The translations under genes were made by a program, and so were the position numbers. The notes beneath the pieces are model-generated. The model worked only from the letters and a program-made list of their open reading frames with translations. It searched no databases and was not told the origin of the DNA. A DNA stretch of 21,103 nucleotides from Treponema sp. (GTDB taxonomy: Bacteria > Spirochaetota > Spirochaetia > Treponematales > Treponemataceae). Every line of letters begins with the position of its first letter. Position 1 is the stretch's first letter. Below, in pieces: positions 8,750-16,303 of this stretch. The DNA lies in assembly GCA_017617145.1 (NCBI GenBank), contig JAFZWX010000159.1, forward strand, positions 1 through 21,103, given 5' to 3'.

Positions 8750-9997
8750 ATGGAATTGAAGAAATATAGGCTTGAAGAATTAGCAAAAGTAGAAATAAGC
8801 GGAGTTGATAAGAAAACTAAGTATAATGAAACTCCTGTTAAACTATGCAACTTTACTGATGTTTATTATAACTGGGCAATTACTAAAGAAATGGCAGATT
8901 CTTTTATGGACGCATCTGCTAATCAAAAAGAAATTGATTCATTTATTCTCAAAAAAGGTCAAGTTGCTTTCACAAAAGATAGTGAAACACGCGATGATAT
9001 TGGCGTGCCAACCTATATTGCTGATGATTTTGAAAATGTAGTTCTTGGTTACCATACTGCTTTAGTTACACCAGACAAAAACAAACTTTCTGGTAAGTAT
9101 TTGAATGCCTTTATGAATTCAAAATATATCCAGAAGTATTTTGAAAATAACGCAAGCGGAAGCGGACAAAGATATACCCTTTCAAATGAAACCTTAAATA
9201 GTATTCCTGTATTAGCACCTGATCTCCCAACTCAAGAAAAAATTGGAAATATATTCAGTAACATTGATAGAAAAATTTCACTGAACCGTCGTATGAACGC
9301 AAAACTGGAGCAAATGGCAAAACGTCTTTATGACCACTGGTTTGTGCAGTTTGATTTTCCTAATGCAGAGGGCAAGCCCTACAAGACAAGCGGCGGCAAA
9401 ATGGTCTGGAACGAAAAACTCAAACGCGAGATTCCGGAGGGATGGACATGCGGTGTATTATCAGATATAGCAAACATAACAATGGGACAATCACCAGAAG
9501 GAAGTTCCTACAACGAAGATGGCAATGGTTCTATTTTCTACCAAGGAAGTACAGATTTTGGAATGCGATTTCCCAAAATTCGTATGTTCACAACAGAGCC
9601 AGCAAGATTTGCAAAACAAGGCGATATTTTGATGAGTGTACGTGCACCTGTAGGTGCAATGAATATTGCAAATACAGATTGTTGTATTGGTCGTGGTTTA
9701 GCAGCGCTTAATTCAAAACTTGGTTCAATTACACATCTATGGTATTTGATGGACGTTTTCAAACACACTTTTGAAAACAAAAGCGCAGCAGGTACCACTT
9801 TTGGCGCAATCACAAAAGATGAATTACACAATTTACCGGTTATTATACCTTCAAAAGAAGTAATTTCTGCATTCAGTGAAAAGACTCAATCTATTTTTAA
9901 TTATCAATTAGAAATTGAAAAAGAGACTGCAAAACTTACTACACTTCGAGAACGTCTATTGCCGTTGCTTATAAATGGTCAAGTTGAGGTAAAATAA
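8750..9997 (+). CDS. hsdS: type I restriction-modification specificity subunit
   Basis: DNA-recognition subunit, 415 residues, with the standard two-domain layout. Target recognition domain 1 spans about residues 1-158. The central conserved region (LPTQEKIGNIFSNIDRKISL, about 159-178) continues into a long helix to about residue 200. Domain 2 begins at IPEGWTCGVLSDIA (about 228) and runs to about 375, with GDILMSVRAPVG typical of HsdS, then the C-terminal helix ending TLRERLLPLLINGQVEV. Each domain would read one half of a split target. Only one complete hsdS is present, so no shuffling partner is visible. Start ATG is 6 nt after the previous stop with a poor Shine-Dalgarno site, suggesting coupling. 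Confidence 0.93.
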   Translation: MELKKYRLEELAKVEISGVDKKTKYNETPVKLCNFTDVYYNWAITKEMADSFMDASANQKEIDSFILKKGQVAFTKDSETRDDIGVPTYIADDFENVVLGYHTALVTPDKNKLSGKYLNAFMNSKYIQKYFENNASGSGQRYTLSNETLNSIPVLAPDLPTQEKIGNIFSNIDRKISLNRRMNAKLEQMAKRLYDHWFVQFDFPNAEGKPYKTSGGKMVWNEKLKREIPEGWTCGVLSDIANITMGQSPEGSSYNEDGNGSIFYQGSTDFGMRFPKIRMFTTEPARFAKQGDILMSVRAPVGAMNIANTDCCIGRGLAALNSKLGSITHLWYLMDVFKHTFENKSAAGTTFGAITKDELHNLPVIIPSKEVISAFSEKTQSIFNYQLEIEKETAKLTTLRERLLPLLINGQVEVK

Positions 9998-9998
9998 T

Positions 9999-11396
9999 AT
10001 GGATTTTTATGATTTAGCTCCTACTAATGAAAATGTTTATCAAACTTTTTTTGAAGACAAAATTGGTCGTAATCCTAAAGTATTTAAATTTATTTCACTT
10101 ATAAATAGAATCAACGCCTCTTGTTCTATATCATTGGATGGTTCATGGGGAAGTGGTAAAACTATATTCGTGAAACAAGTTAAAATGGTTCTTGATACTC
10201 TAAATCAAAACAAGGCAAAAGGTGATTTTTCTAAGCAACAAGAAGATGCCGTAAAAGCAGTTTTTACTAGACAGACAGATAAGAATACACCAGTTGATTC
10301 AATAAAACCGCATGTTTGTGTTTATTATGATGCTTGGGAAAATGATAATGATATAGACCCATTGATATCACTTGTGCATAGTATTGTAAAAGATTTTTCT
10401 TGTGGTTATAAATTCGACCATGCACCTGATTTAGGAAAAGTAGTTTCTTCTATTGCTATGGGAATTACATCGGCAATAACAAATATTGATGTCCATAAAA
10501 TATTTGAAGATTGTCACTTTACAAATGATTTAGAGGATTTTAAGAAAACAAAAGATCTTGAGCAAACAATTTCTGAAATGTTAGATTCTTTGTTACCAGA
10601 ACATGGTAATAGATTAGTCATTTTCATTGATGAATTGGATAGATGTAAACCAATATATGCTGTCAAACTTTTAGAAAGAATTAAACATTATTTTACAAAT
10701 GAAAAAATAACATTTGTTTTTTCAACAAATGTAAAAGAATTGTCTAACACAATAAAGAATCTATATGGCTCAGATTTTGATGCAGATAGATATTTGGATA
10801 AATTTTTTGATTTAAGACTTTCTTTGCCTCCAATTGATATTAGTGAATACTTATCAAAATTAGGATATTGGGAAGAGCATATAATCATAAAAAAAATATT
10901 CAATGATTATTCATTTTCAATGCGTGAAATATGCAGATTCATGAAAGTATATGAACTCGCTAAACCTTCTGATTTTGCATTAAATTCAGTACCGTATTCA
11001 CAAGAATGCAATTATGGTTTTAGAATTCTAGAGAATTGTGTTTTACCATTACTTATTGCATTACAAATTACAGATTCAAAAATACTTAGCGATTTTATAA
11101 ATGGGAAGAACTCAAAACCATTAGTAGATTTGCTTGGTTCGATTCATCATCCATATTTAGATATTTTGAATATTCATTCAATGCCTATTTACATAGAAAA
11201 AGGAGAGGCGTGCCAGAAAGATGTTATCAATTGCTTATACGAAAAAATATACCACCCAGATTATTCAGTGGATATAAGTAAATATGGGAATAATTTGGAT
11301 ATAATAGATTTTCAACCTCTAATGGTAAAGATAATTCATGATAGTTTTTGTTTAATATCTGAATTCAATACAGCCCAAGATAAAACACGGAAATAA
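9999..11396 (+). CDS. KAP-family P-loop NTPase, first of a tandem pair
   Basis: An ATPase of the KAP group (STAND-related P-loop NTPases; PifA, the F-plasmid phage-exclusion protein, belongs here). It has 465 residues. Walker A is GSWGSGKT 48-55, the KAP signature YYDAWEND 109-116, and Walker B with the family's DELDRC is VIFIDELDRC 207-216, followed by an LLERIKHYF helix. A YLDKFFDLRLSLPP segment about 60 residues later matches KAP sensor-region features. The C-terminal 180 residues are helical and not recognised. KAP proteins often have membrane helices inserted in the NTPase domain, but none is clear here, so it is probably soluble. It starts one base after the hsdS stop with GAGG at 9986-9989, so it belongs to the RM operon. 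It looks even more AT-rich than hsdRMS, hinting at separate ancestry. Confidence 0.82.
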   Translation: MDFYDLAPTNENVYQTFFEDKIGRNPKVFKFISLINRINASCSISLDGSWGSGKTIFVKQVKMVLDTLNQNKAKGDFSKQQEDAVKAVFTRQTDKNTPVDSIKPHVCVYYDAWENDNDIDPLISLVHSIVKDFSCGYKFDHAPDLGKVVSSIAMGITSAITNIDVHKIFEDCHFTNDLEDFKKTKDLEQTISEMLDSLLPEHGNRLVIFIDELDRCKPIYAVKLLERIKHYFTNEKITFVFSTNVKELSNTIKNLYGSDFDADRYLDKFFDLRLSLPPIDISEYLSKLGYWEEHIIIKKIFNDYSFSMREICRFMKVYELAKPSDFALNSVPYSQECNYGFRILENCVLPLLIALQITDSKILSDFINGKNSKPLVDLLGSIHHPYLDILNIHSMPIYIEKGEACQKDVINCLYEKIYHPDYSVDISKYGNNLDIIDFQPLMVKIIHDSFCLISEFNTAQDKTRK

Positions 11397-11398
11397 AA

Positions 11399-12778
11399 AT
11401 GACAGATTACCTTTCCCGCCAACCATATATTGACCTCCTCAAATCAGTAATTATAAATCAATGTGAAAACCCTTCCGGTTATTCTTTTTCTATTGATGGA
11501 GATTGGGGGTGCGGAAAGACATGGATATTGACAGAACTTGAACAACAACTTATTGAAGATAAAGAGTATCTCATCTTTCATTACAATGCCTGGGAAAATG
11601 ATTATTATAAAGAACCTCTTATAGCAATTCTTTCGGTAATGATAGAAAAGCTAAATGAAATAACGAAACAAAAATCTCTTTATGAATCAGCAATTGATGA
11701 ATTAATAAAAGAAGCTTTGAATGATTTAAAACTTCTAATATGTGGTCCTTTTCACGAAGTCACAAAAATTGATTTAGAAAAATCAATTGAACATAAAAAA
11801 GGTCTTTTCAAACGAATCAAACAAGGCACAAAAATATCATCAAAAGAAATTGATTCTTTTCTTCCTCTGCAAAATGCACTAAAAACTGTTAGAGAAAATA
11901 TAAAAAAGCTTTCAGTTAAATTGCACATTATTCTTGTTATTGATGAATTAGACCGTTGCCTGCCTGAATATGCAATAAAGGTTTTGGAAAGACTACATCA
12001 TATTTGTAATGAAATGCCGGTTATTCAGATTCTAGCGATTAACAAACGAGATTTATCTTTTGGAATTGCAAAAATCTATGGAGTAAATAATTCTGAAATT
12101 GATCCTTATAAATTTGCTGATAAATATTTGCAGAAATTTATTCAGCTTAGTATTCCTCTAAACAATGGAATTATTTCAGATGATGAAACTATATTAAATA
12201 AAATTGATGAAGGTTTTTCTCCTGCGATTGCAATAGATAAAGCAAGTTTAATTGATTTTTATAAATCATTAATGACTGGAATAACACCAAGAACACAGGA
12301 GCATATTTGCAAACAAGTAGCATTAGCTCATAAACTTACTGTTTTGAGTGGACATAAACTAGATTCTTATTCCTATGGACTTCTCTGTTGTGAACTGCTG
12401 TATTGCATTAAATATTTAATATTTAGGACTTATACTGATTTTATTATAGAACATGAAGATGGTTCTATTTATTCATTAAAATCAAATATCATTAACAATA
12501 AATGCGAAATAATATCTTTAAGTCAATTTGAAAACAATCTGGAGAAAATCTTTAGAAAAGAATATCAAAGTCACGAAGAAGATTTTCCAAGTCCGAGAGG
12601 TGGATATAAACAATTATCTGGTTTTTCGTGCGAAAATACTTCTAGTCAGCTTATGAATTATTTTGTTAATACATATTTAATTTCAATTAAATGGCCACAA
12701 GTAATTACAATGGATAATGTTATAAAACCTGAAAGAGAGTTTCTGAAATATTTTAAAACAACTTTACAAAGGTTTTAA
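11399..12778 (+). CDS. KAP-family P-loop NTPase, second of a tandem pair
   Basis: A diverged paralogue of the preceding protein, 459 residues. It has Walker A GDWGCGKT 34-41, the matching signature HYNAWEND 61-68, Walker B IILVIDELDRC 177-187 with the same following pattern (PEYAIKVLERLHH against PIYAVKLLERIKH), and YLQKFIQLSIPL aligned with YLDKFFDLRLSLP. Outside these blocks the two proteins differ strongly, especially after about residue 280, so they are unlikely to be a recent duplication. No membrane segment is clear. It begins 2 nt after the first KAP stop. Two adjacent, distinct KAP ATPases suggest a hetero-oligomer or a sensor/effector pair tied to the restriction system, but this is inference. 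A terminator-like hairpin overlaps its stop codon. Confidence 0.82.
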   Translation: MTDYLSRQPYIDLLKSVIINQCENPSGYSFSIDGDWGCGKTWILTELEQQLIEDKEYLIFHYNAWENDYYKEPLIAILSVMIEKLNEITKQKSLYESAIDELIKEALNDLKLLICGPFHEVTKIDLEKSIEHKKGLFKRIKQGTKISSKEIDSFLPLQNALKTVRENIKKLSVKLHIILVIDELDRCLPEYAIKVLERLHHICNEMPVIQILAINKRDLSFGIAKIYGVNNSEIDPYKFADKYLQKFIQLSIPLNNGIISDDETILNKIDEGFSPAIAIDKASLIDFYKSLMTGITPRTQEHICKQVALAHKLTVLSGHKLDSYSYGLLCCELLYCIKYLIFRTYTDFIIEHEDGSIYSLKSNIINNKCEIISLSQFENNLEKIFRKEYQSHEEDFPSPRGGYKQLSGFSCENTSSQLMNYFVNTYLISIKWPQVITMDNVIKPEREFLKYFKTTLQRF

Positions 12779-12786
12779 TTTTTTTT
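12753..12786 (+). terminator. weak intrinsic terminator ending the cassette
   Basis: TTAAAAC (12753-12759) pairs with GTTTTAA (12772-12778), with an inner CTT/AAG extension (12762-12764 with 12769-12771), an AA bulge and a TACA loop. Eight T residues follow at 12779-12786. The stem is AT-rich, so termination may be partial. The right arm includes the stop codon of the second KAP gene. Confidence 0.45.
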
Positions 12787-12793
12787 ACTAACT

Positions 12794-12855
12794 CTTTCCC
12801 AAAAGTTAATATTTCTTAACCATCAGGAAACCCATCTCAATTTTATAATTACCTT
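12794..12855 (+). promoter_or_regulatory. conserved upstream element A with dyad and -10 (tail-tube gene)
   Basis: Bases 12794-12830 form an inverted-repeat block (CTTTCCC...AGTTAAT...CTTAACC...GGAAA) that recurs upstream of the next gene. TATAAT at 12844-12849 ends 6 nt before the ATG, placing a typical transcription start at the A of ATG. No Shine-Dalgarno site is present. This suggests a phage late promoter with an activator site at the -35 region and a leaderless mRNA. It is intact directly after the restriction cassette. Confidence 0.6.
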
Positions 12856-13638
12856 ATGAACATTCAAGGCAGAGACTGCACACTGACTGTGGCAAGAGAC
12901 GATGAATTTATTCCATTACCGTACAGCGAGGAAACTGTAAGATTAGCGTCAAAAGGCTATTCTTTGCCAGGATGTATTGGCGAAAGAAACAGGGAAAAGA
13001 CTGTAGTAACGCACAGGGAAATTGAAGGCTGCTTTGTAACGCGGCTTGAATACCTGAACGTACTGCCCCTGTTTCTTTTGTTTTTTAACAGCAGTGAAAA
13101 GTTTGACCTTTATGCAGACAGAGGATTTGAAAAGACAGTTTACAAAAATGTACTGCCGCAAAGCTTTGAGCTTAGGGCGGATAATAAGGATGCATTTAAG
13201 ATAAGGGTGAATGTAAAATCAAGTCGTGAATCTTATGTGACAGAATGGCCGCTAAATACTCCGAAACTTGAATGGAATGATACAGGACGTACATATTTTT
13301 ATGACGGACATTTTGTTACTGCGGATTTACAGACGCTGCCGCTGGTGTACAGGTTTGAGCTGAACGGAAGCTTTACTGAAAAGACAAACTTTAAGATTAC
13401 TCTTTATTTTCCTCTCTCTGAAAATCATTACCCTTCTCAGGGGAGAATTGAAAAGCTTAATATCCTGATAGATCATACTGACGGAATAAGCGTTGATTTA
13501 TTTAATCTTGTGCCAGTCACAGACTTATGCGACATAAACTGTCCGGACACGGTTTTGTGTTTTCAGACCTTTAACATTCTTGGGGATGTAATTTTGAACA
13601 TAAGGAACCAGGAACAGAATACCCATGTACTTTTATAA
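12856..13638 (+). CDS. phage tail-tube-like protein
   Basis: A 260-residue protein opening the tail module. The opening IQGRDCTLTV, the middle VTHREIEGCFVTRLEYLNVLPLFL (two parts: VTHREIEGCFVTRL, EYLNVLPLFL) and the strand DLYADRGFEKTVYKNVLPQS followed by FELRADNKDAFKIRVNVKSS (about 97-136) match the order seen in tail-tube proteins of siphophages, where a subunit-linking hydrophobic helix is followed by 'ydG.vv.sl.l' strands. No signal peptide or enzyme motif is visible. Start ATG 12856 lacks a ribosome binding site and lies almost on the predicted transcription start. The assignment is by pattern and position; another minor tail protein is possible. Confidence 0.45.
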   Translation: MNIQGRDCTLTVARDDEFIPLPYSEETVRLASKGYSLPGCIGERNREKTVVTHREIEGCFVTRLEYLNVLPLFLLFFNSSEKFDLYADRGFEKTVYKNVLPQSFELRADNKDAFKIRVNVKSSRESYVTEWPLNTPKLEWNDTGRTYFYDGHFVTADLQTLPLVYRFELNGSFTEKTNFKITLYFPLSENHYPSQGRIEKLNILIDHTDGISVDLFNLVPVTDLCDINCPDTVLCFQTFNILGDVILNIRNQEQNTHVLL

Positions 13639-13639
13639 T

Positions 13640-13701
13640 CTTTCCAAAAGGTTAATAAAACTTAACCAACGGGAAAGCACATCCGGGCTTAAACTAAACT
13701 C
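13640..13701 (+). promoter_or_regulatory. conserved upstream element B with dyad and -10-like hexamer (tail hub gene)
   Basis: It aligns without gaps to element A over the full 62 nt to the ATG; roughly 29 of the first 37 positions agree by eye. The dyad is CTTTCC...GGTTAA...TTAACC...GGAAAG (13640-13676). TAAACT at 13690-13695 falls at the same position as TATAAT in element A. No Shine-Dalgarno site precedes the ATG. It starts one base after the stop of the tail-tube gene. Confidence 0.6.
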
Positions 13702-15204
13702 ATGAAGTTTTATGAGCTGCCGCCAGAAGTAAACAACAGAATCTCAAACACAGATATGCGTCCATATGTTCGAATTGTTTTTGAAAAACAAGGCGGAGAT
13801 GTTTTTGTAAATGACAGCGATATTATTGAATGCGTTATAACTTCTTACAAATCTACTGACGGTGGAATTGTTAATTATGGAGAGATTGTTTTTGACAACA
13901 CCAATGGCAGCTTTGATGTAGAGAATGATGAAGAGCTTATTCCTGGACTTAGCATTGAAGTTTGGTATTGCTTTGGAGACAATTCTTCTACCTTCTTCCG
14001 CTTTCATTTTTTTGTTGATGATGACGGATTCCAAACAGAAGCTACAGGATTCTTAGACAGGACCTGTAAGATAAAGCTTGTTGATTTGAGCAGCAGACTT
14101 GATAACGCAAAGCTACAGAGAAATTGGACTGACAGTGAAACTGTTGTAGACAGCGTTGTTTGTGACAAAACTAATCCTGCAGAATCACTAGTACACATAA
14201 TCGCAAGACGTGCAGGAATTGAAGCAAATCAGATTAACTGCGGCTACCTTCCTTTTAATATTCCTTATGTAGTTTTGAACAACACTGTATGGAAAGAGCT
14301 TTGTGCTCTTGCTCGTGCTTATAATGCAGTTGTTGAATGTGGTCGCGATATGACTCTGAGTTTTATTGAAAGTCCTTATGACACTGAAAATGAATATTCA
14401 GAAGAAACAGGTTTTGATCTGACTGAAAAGGAAATTACTCATTACAGATTCTTCAGCAGAAATGATAACTATGCAAATAATATCCGCCTTAAATATACAC
14501 GCTATGTGAGAACTGAACGACAAGAACTTTGGCAATACAGTGACGGTCCTGCCTGGTACGACGAGGATATGAATGCGTGCTATCCGTTTACAGATGACAG
14601 CCGTGCAATTATTCGTGATGCAGATTACCAGGCAATTTATGTTGCAAAGAATGAAGAAGGAAAAACAAGGAATGTTGTTTGGGCTGACAATCTTACAACG
14701 GAACAAGAATTTATTGACCAGATGATTGTTGCTGATGGTTCGGAAAAGCCTGGTGTTATTCAGTTTGATACTACAACTTACAAGGACCGTGCTGTTATCC
14801 AGCTTACAAGAAACAACAATCTGATTGCATTATACAAAGCTGCAATTTATGGAAGCGCAATTATAAGTGAAACAAACTTTTCTGTTTATGTAAAAGATGA
14901 TGAAGAAATTGCCAGATACGGACAGATTGCAAAAAATATTACTTCCAAGTTTTTGAGTGATGATGAAATTGAAGGTACTCCATTTTATGAGAGACGTGCA
15001 AATGATTTACTTCGCGAATGCGTGAACAAAAAAAGCGGCTGGTATGTGACTACTTTTCTTTGTCTGGTTGGAGCTCGTGTTGGGGCTTTTATGAATATAA
15101 GACTTAATGAAAACAAAGCTTTTAAGAAAGTAAGAATTGATGAGCTTACTTTGAGATATAAAAAGGATTGTGCGTTCAGCACTGAATTGTGGCTTAGTGA
15201 TTAA
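13702..15204 (+). CDS. phage tail hub / baseplate-type protein
   Basis: A 500-residue, beta-rich protein with no membrane segment. The N-terminal third has ECVITSYKSTDGGIVNYGEI and a FDNTNGSFDVEND stretch, then TCKIKLVDLSSRLDNAKL. Residues about 150-220 read ESLVHIIARRAGIE ... VVLNNTVWKELCALARAYN AVVEC. This 'helix, then strand, then W..l..la.a.ga.v' pattern is characteristic of gp27/phage hub-like (tail tip, late control D-like) proteins. It would form part of the tail tip ring that touches the cell. It follows the tail-tube gene directly with no tape-measure gene between them. The start is fixed by the conserved 62-nt upstream element; there is no Shine-Dalgarno site. Confidence 0.5.
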   Translation: MKFYELPPEVNNRISNTDMRPYVRIVFEKQGGDVFVNDSDIIECVITSYKSTDGGIVNYGEIVFDNTNGSFDVENDEELIPGLSIEVWYCFGDNSSTFFRFHFFVDDDGFQTEATGFLDRTCKIKLVDLSSRLDNAKLQRNWTDSETVVDSVVCDKTNPAESLVHIIARRAGIEANQINCGYLPFNIPYVVLNNTVWKELCALARAYNAVVECGRDMTLSFIESPYDTENEYSEETGFDLTEKEITHYRFFSRNDNYANNIRLKYTRYVRTERQELWQYSDGPAWYDEDMNACYPFTDDSRAIIRDADYQAIYVAKNEEGKTRNVVWADNLTTEQEFIDQMIVADGSEKPGVIQFDTTTYKDRAVIQLTRNNNLIALYKAAIYGSAIISETNFSVYVKDDEEIARYGQIAKNITSKFLSDDEIEGTPFYERRANDLLRECVNKKSGWYVTTFLCLVGARVGAFMNIRLNENKAFKKVRIDELTLRYKKDCAFSTELWLSD

Positions 15205-15210
15205 GGAGGA
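15203..15210 (+). promoter_or_regulatory. strong Shine-Dalgarno pointing to an ATA start
   Basis: AAGGAGGA overlaps the hub stop codon and lies 5 nt before ATA 15216. The reading frame continues without a stop into the coiled-coil membrane protein. No ATG, GTG or TTG occurs in frame until ATG 15288, which has no ribosome binding site. Confidence 0.65.
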
Positions 15211-15215
15211 CTACC

Positions 15216-15512
15216 ATAGAAAACTTAGAGGTACTTGTTAAGTCTATCAATGACTTAAAAATTGAGCTTTCCGGATTCAGGTCGGAAATGAAAGAGTTTA
15301 AGAAGGCTGTTGAAAAGAGAGTTGATTCTCTTGATAACAGGACTGTTGCCTGTCAGTTTAATCCGAACGTGTGTGCAACTGCCAGAAGGCTTGAAGAACA
15401 CATCAAGGCGGATGCCGGAAAAGGTGGAAAAGTTACAGGGATTATTGCCTGTGTAATTTCTTGCTTTAGTGTTGCGGTTACGCTGATAACTCTTGTGGTT
15501 AAGGGGATGTAA
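15216..15512 (+). CDS. XhlA-like small coiled-coil membrane protein (lysis module)
   Basis: A 98-residue protein if started at ATA 15216, or 74 residues from ATG 15288. The longer form is favoured by the perfect Shine-Dalgarno at 15203-15210 and by the continuous heptad-like helix ENLEVLVKSINDLKIELSGF leading into RSEMKEFKKAVEKRVDSL. A polar region with three cysteines or so follows (CQFNPNVC), then one C-terminal transmembrane helix about 72-94 (VTGIIACVISCFSVAVTLIT). This layout matches hemolysin XhlA and holin-associated phage proteins. It sits just before the endolysin candidate and abuts it (TAA at 15510-15512, ATG 15513). Role in lysis is inferred from layout and neighbours. Confidence 0.6.
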   Translation: MENLEVLVKSINDLKIELSGFRSEMKEFKKAVEKRVDSLDNRTVACQFNPNVCATARRLEEHIKADAGKGGKVTGIIACVISCFSVAVTLITLVVKGM

Positions 15513-16088
15513 ATGGATAACAAGAATTTGAGAATGCGGCTGATGCTGGAAGCTGAAAAGGAAATTGTAAGCGGACTTAATGAAGCAGAACGCTACCGCT
15601 ACTTTTTAGGAAGGATGCAGTTTTTGCGTTATGAAAGCGGAAAGGAAAATATGATTAGCTCGGATTGTTCAGGCTCTGTTTGTCTTGCCTTACTTCTCGC
15701 TACCGGCTGCAGCATTAGAGTTACTGCGGATACTTTGTTCAAAAAATATTTTACAAAAAAGAATCCTGAAAAGAATGATATTCAGGCAGCGTTCTTCATC
15801 ACTCTTTATGACAGAAAACTTGGGACCAGGCTTTATAAAGAAAATGAAGTTTGCCATGTTGCCGGAGTTTGTGGAACTGATGTTGTGCTTAACTGCGTGG
15901 AGCCTTATTCGGTTTTAAGAAGCCTTAGCGACATGAAGCCCTTTTACCAGGCAAATGATTACCGCGTTGTTGTTCGTGGTCTTGACCGTGAAGCTTTGCA
16001 AAAAGCAAGTGATGACAATGTGGATTTGTTTGGAGCTGACTATCAGTTTATGCAGATTCGGGAAGCAATTGATGGAGACAGAAAGTGA
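15513..16088 (+). CDS. NlpC/P60-like cysteine peptidase, candidate endolysin
   Basis: A 191-residue protein with no signal peptide. The motif SDCSGSVCLALLLATG at about 50-65 places a catalytic cysteine at C52 in the DCSG signature of NlpC/P60 hydrolases, which cut peptide bonds in peptidoglycan. H115 in CHVAGVCG, followed by the VVLNCVEPY strand, is the expected histidine. The third polar residue is not certain. Family members are usually 110-150 residues in the catalytic core, so the extra ends may be specific. Its place between an XhlA-like protein and a holin candidate supports an endolysin, although a tail-tip hydrolase used during entry is also possible. The next gene starts in a GTGA overlap with its stop. 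Confidence 0.6.
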   Translation: MDNKNLRMRLMLEAEKEIVSGLNEAERYRYFLGRMQFLRYESGKENMISSDCSGSVCLALLLATGCSIRVTADTLFKKYFTKKNPEKNDIQAAFFITLYDRKLGTRLYKENEVCHVAGVCGTDVVLNCVEPYSVLRSLSDMKPFYQANDYRVVVRGLDREALQKASDDNVDLFGADYQFMQIREAIDGDRK

Positions 16089-16303
16089 TTAAGTTTAGAT
16101 TCCAGAGATTGATTGAAAAGATGCTGAGTATTAAGTTTGTGATTTTTATTGCAGCAACAGTGCTCAGATGTTTTGGTGTGATTGGTTGTGCTGAATGGCT
16201 GACAGTTGCATTGGCTGTAATTGCCGGACGTGAGGTTCAGAAGTTTAAGGATTTTGGTTTTACCAAGAAGGTTGAGAATGAAGAAAGTTTGGGAAGTGAT
16301 TAA
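16085..16303 (+). CDS. holin candidate
   Basis: A 72-residue protein starting at GTG 16085, overlapping the previous TGA stop. It has a basic N-terminus (KFRFQRLIEK), two close hydrophobic helices about 15-34 (IKFVIFIAATVLRCFG) and 36-48 (AEWLTVALAVIAG), and a charged tail. That is the size and layout of small phage holins, which open the inner membrane to release the endolysin. There is no family motif, so the name depends on topology and lysis-module context. Confidence 0.5.
   Translation: MIKFRFQRLIEKMLSIKFVIFIAATVLRCFGVIGCAEWLTVALAVIAGREVQKFKDFGFTKKVENEESLGSD

Noticed and set aside
8750..9997. Phase-variable hsdS by inversion
   Set aside because: There is only one hsdS, with no second or partial copy, inverted repeats or recombinase in the window.
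2319..12793. AGTTAGTAA near 2319-2327 and its inverse at 12785-12793 as element ends flanking the cassette
   Set aside because: Nine AT-rich bases can match by chance, they lie inside other palindromes, and no transposase or target duplication is seen.
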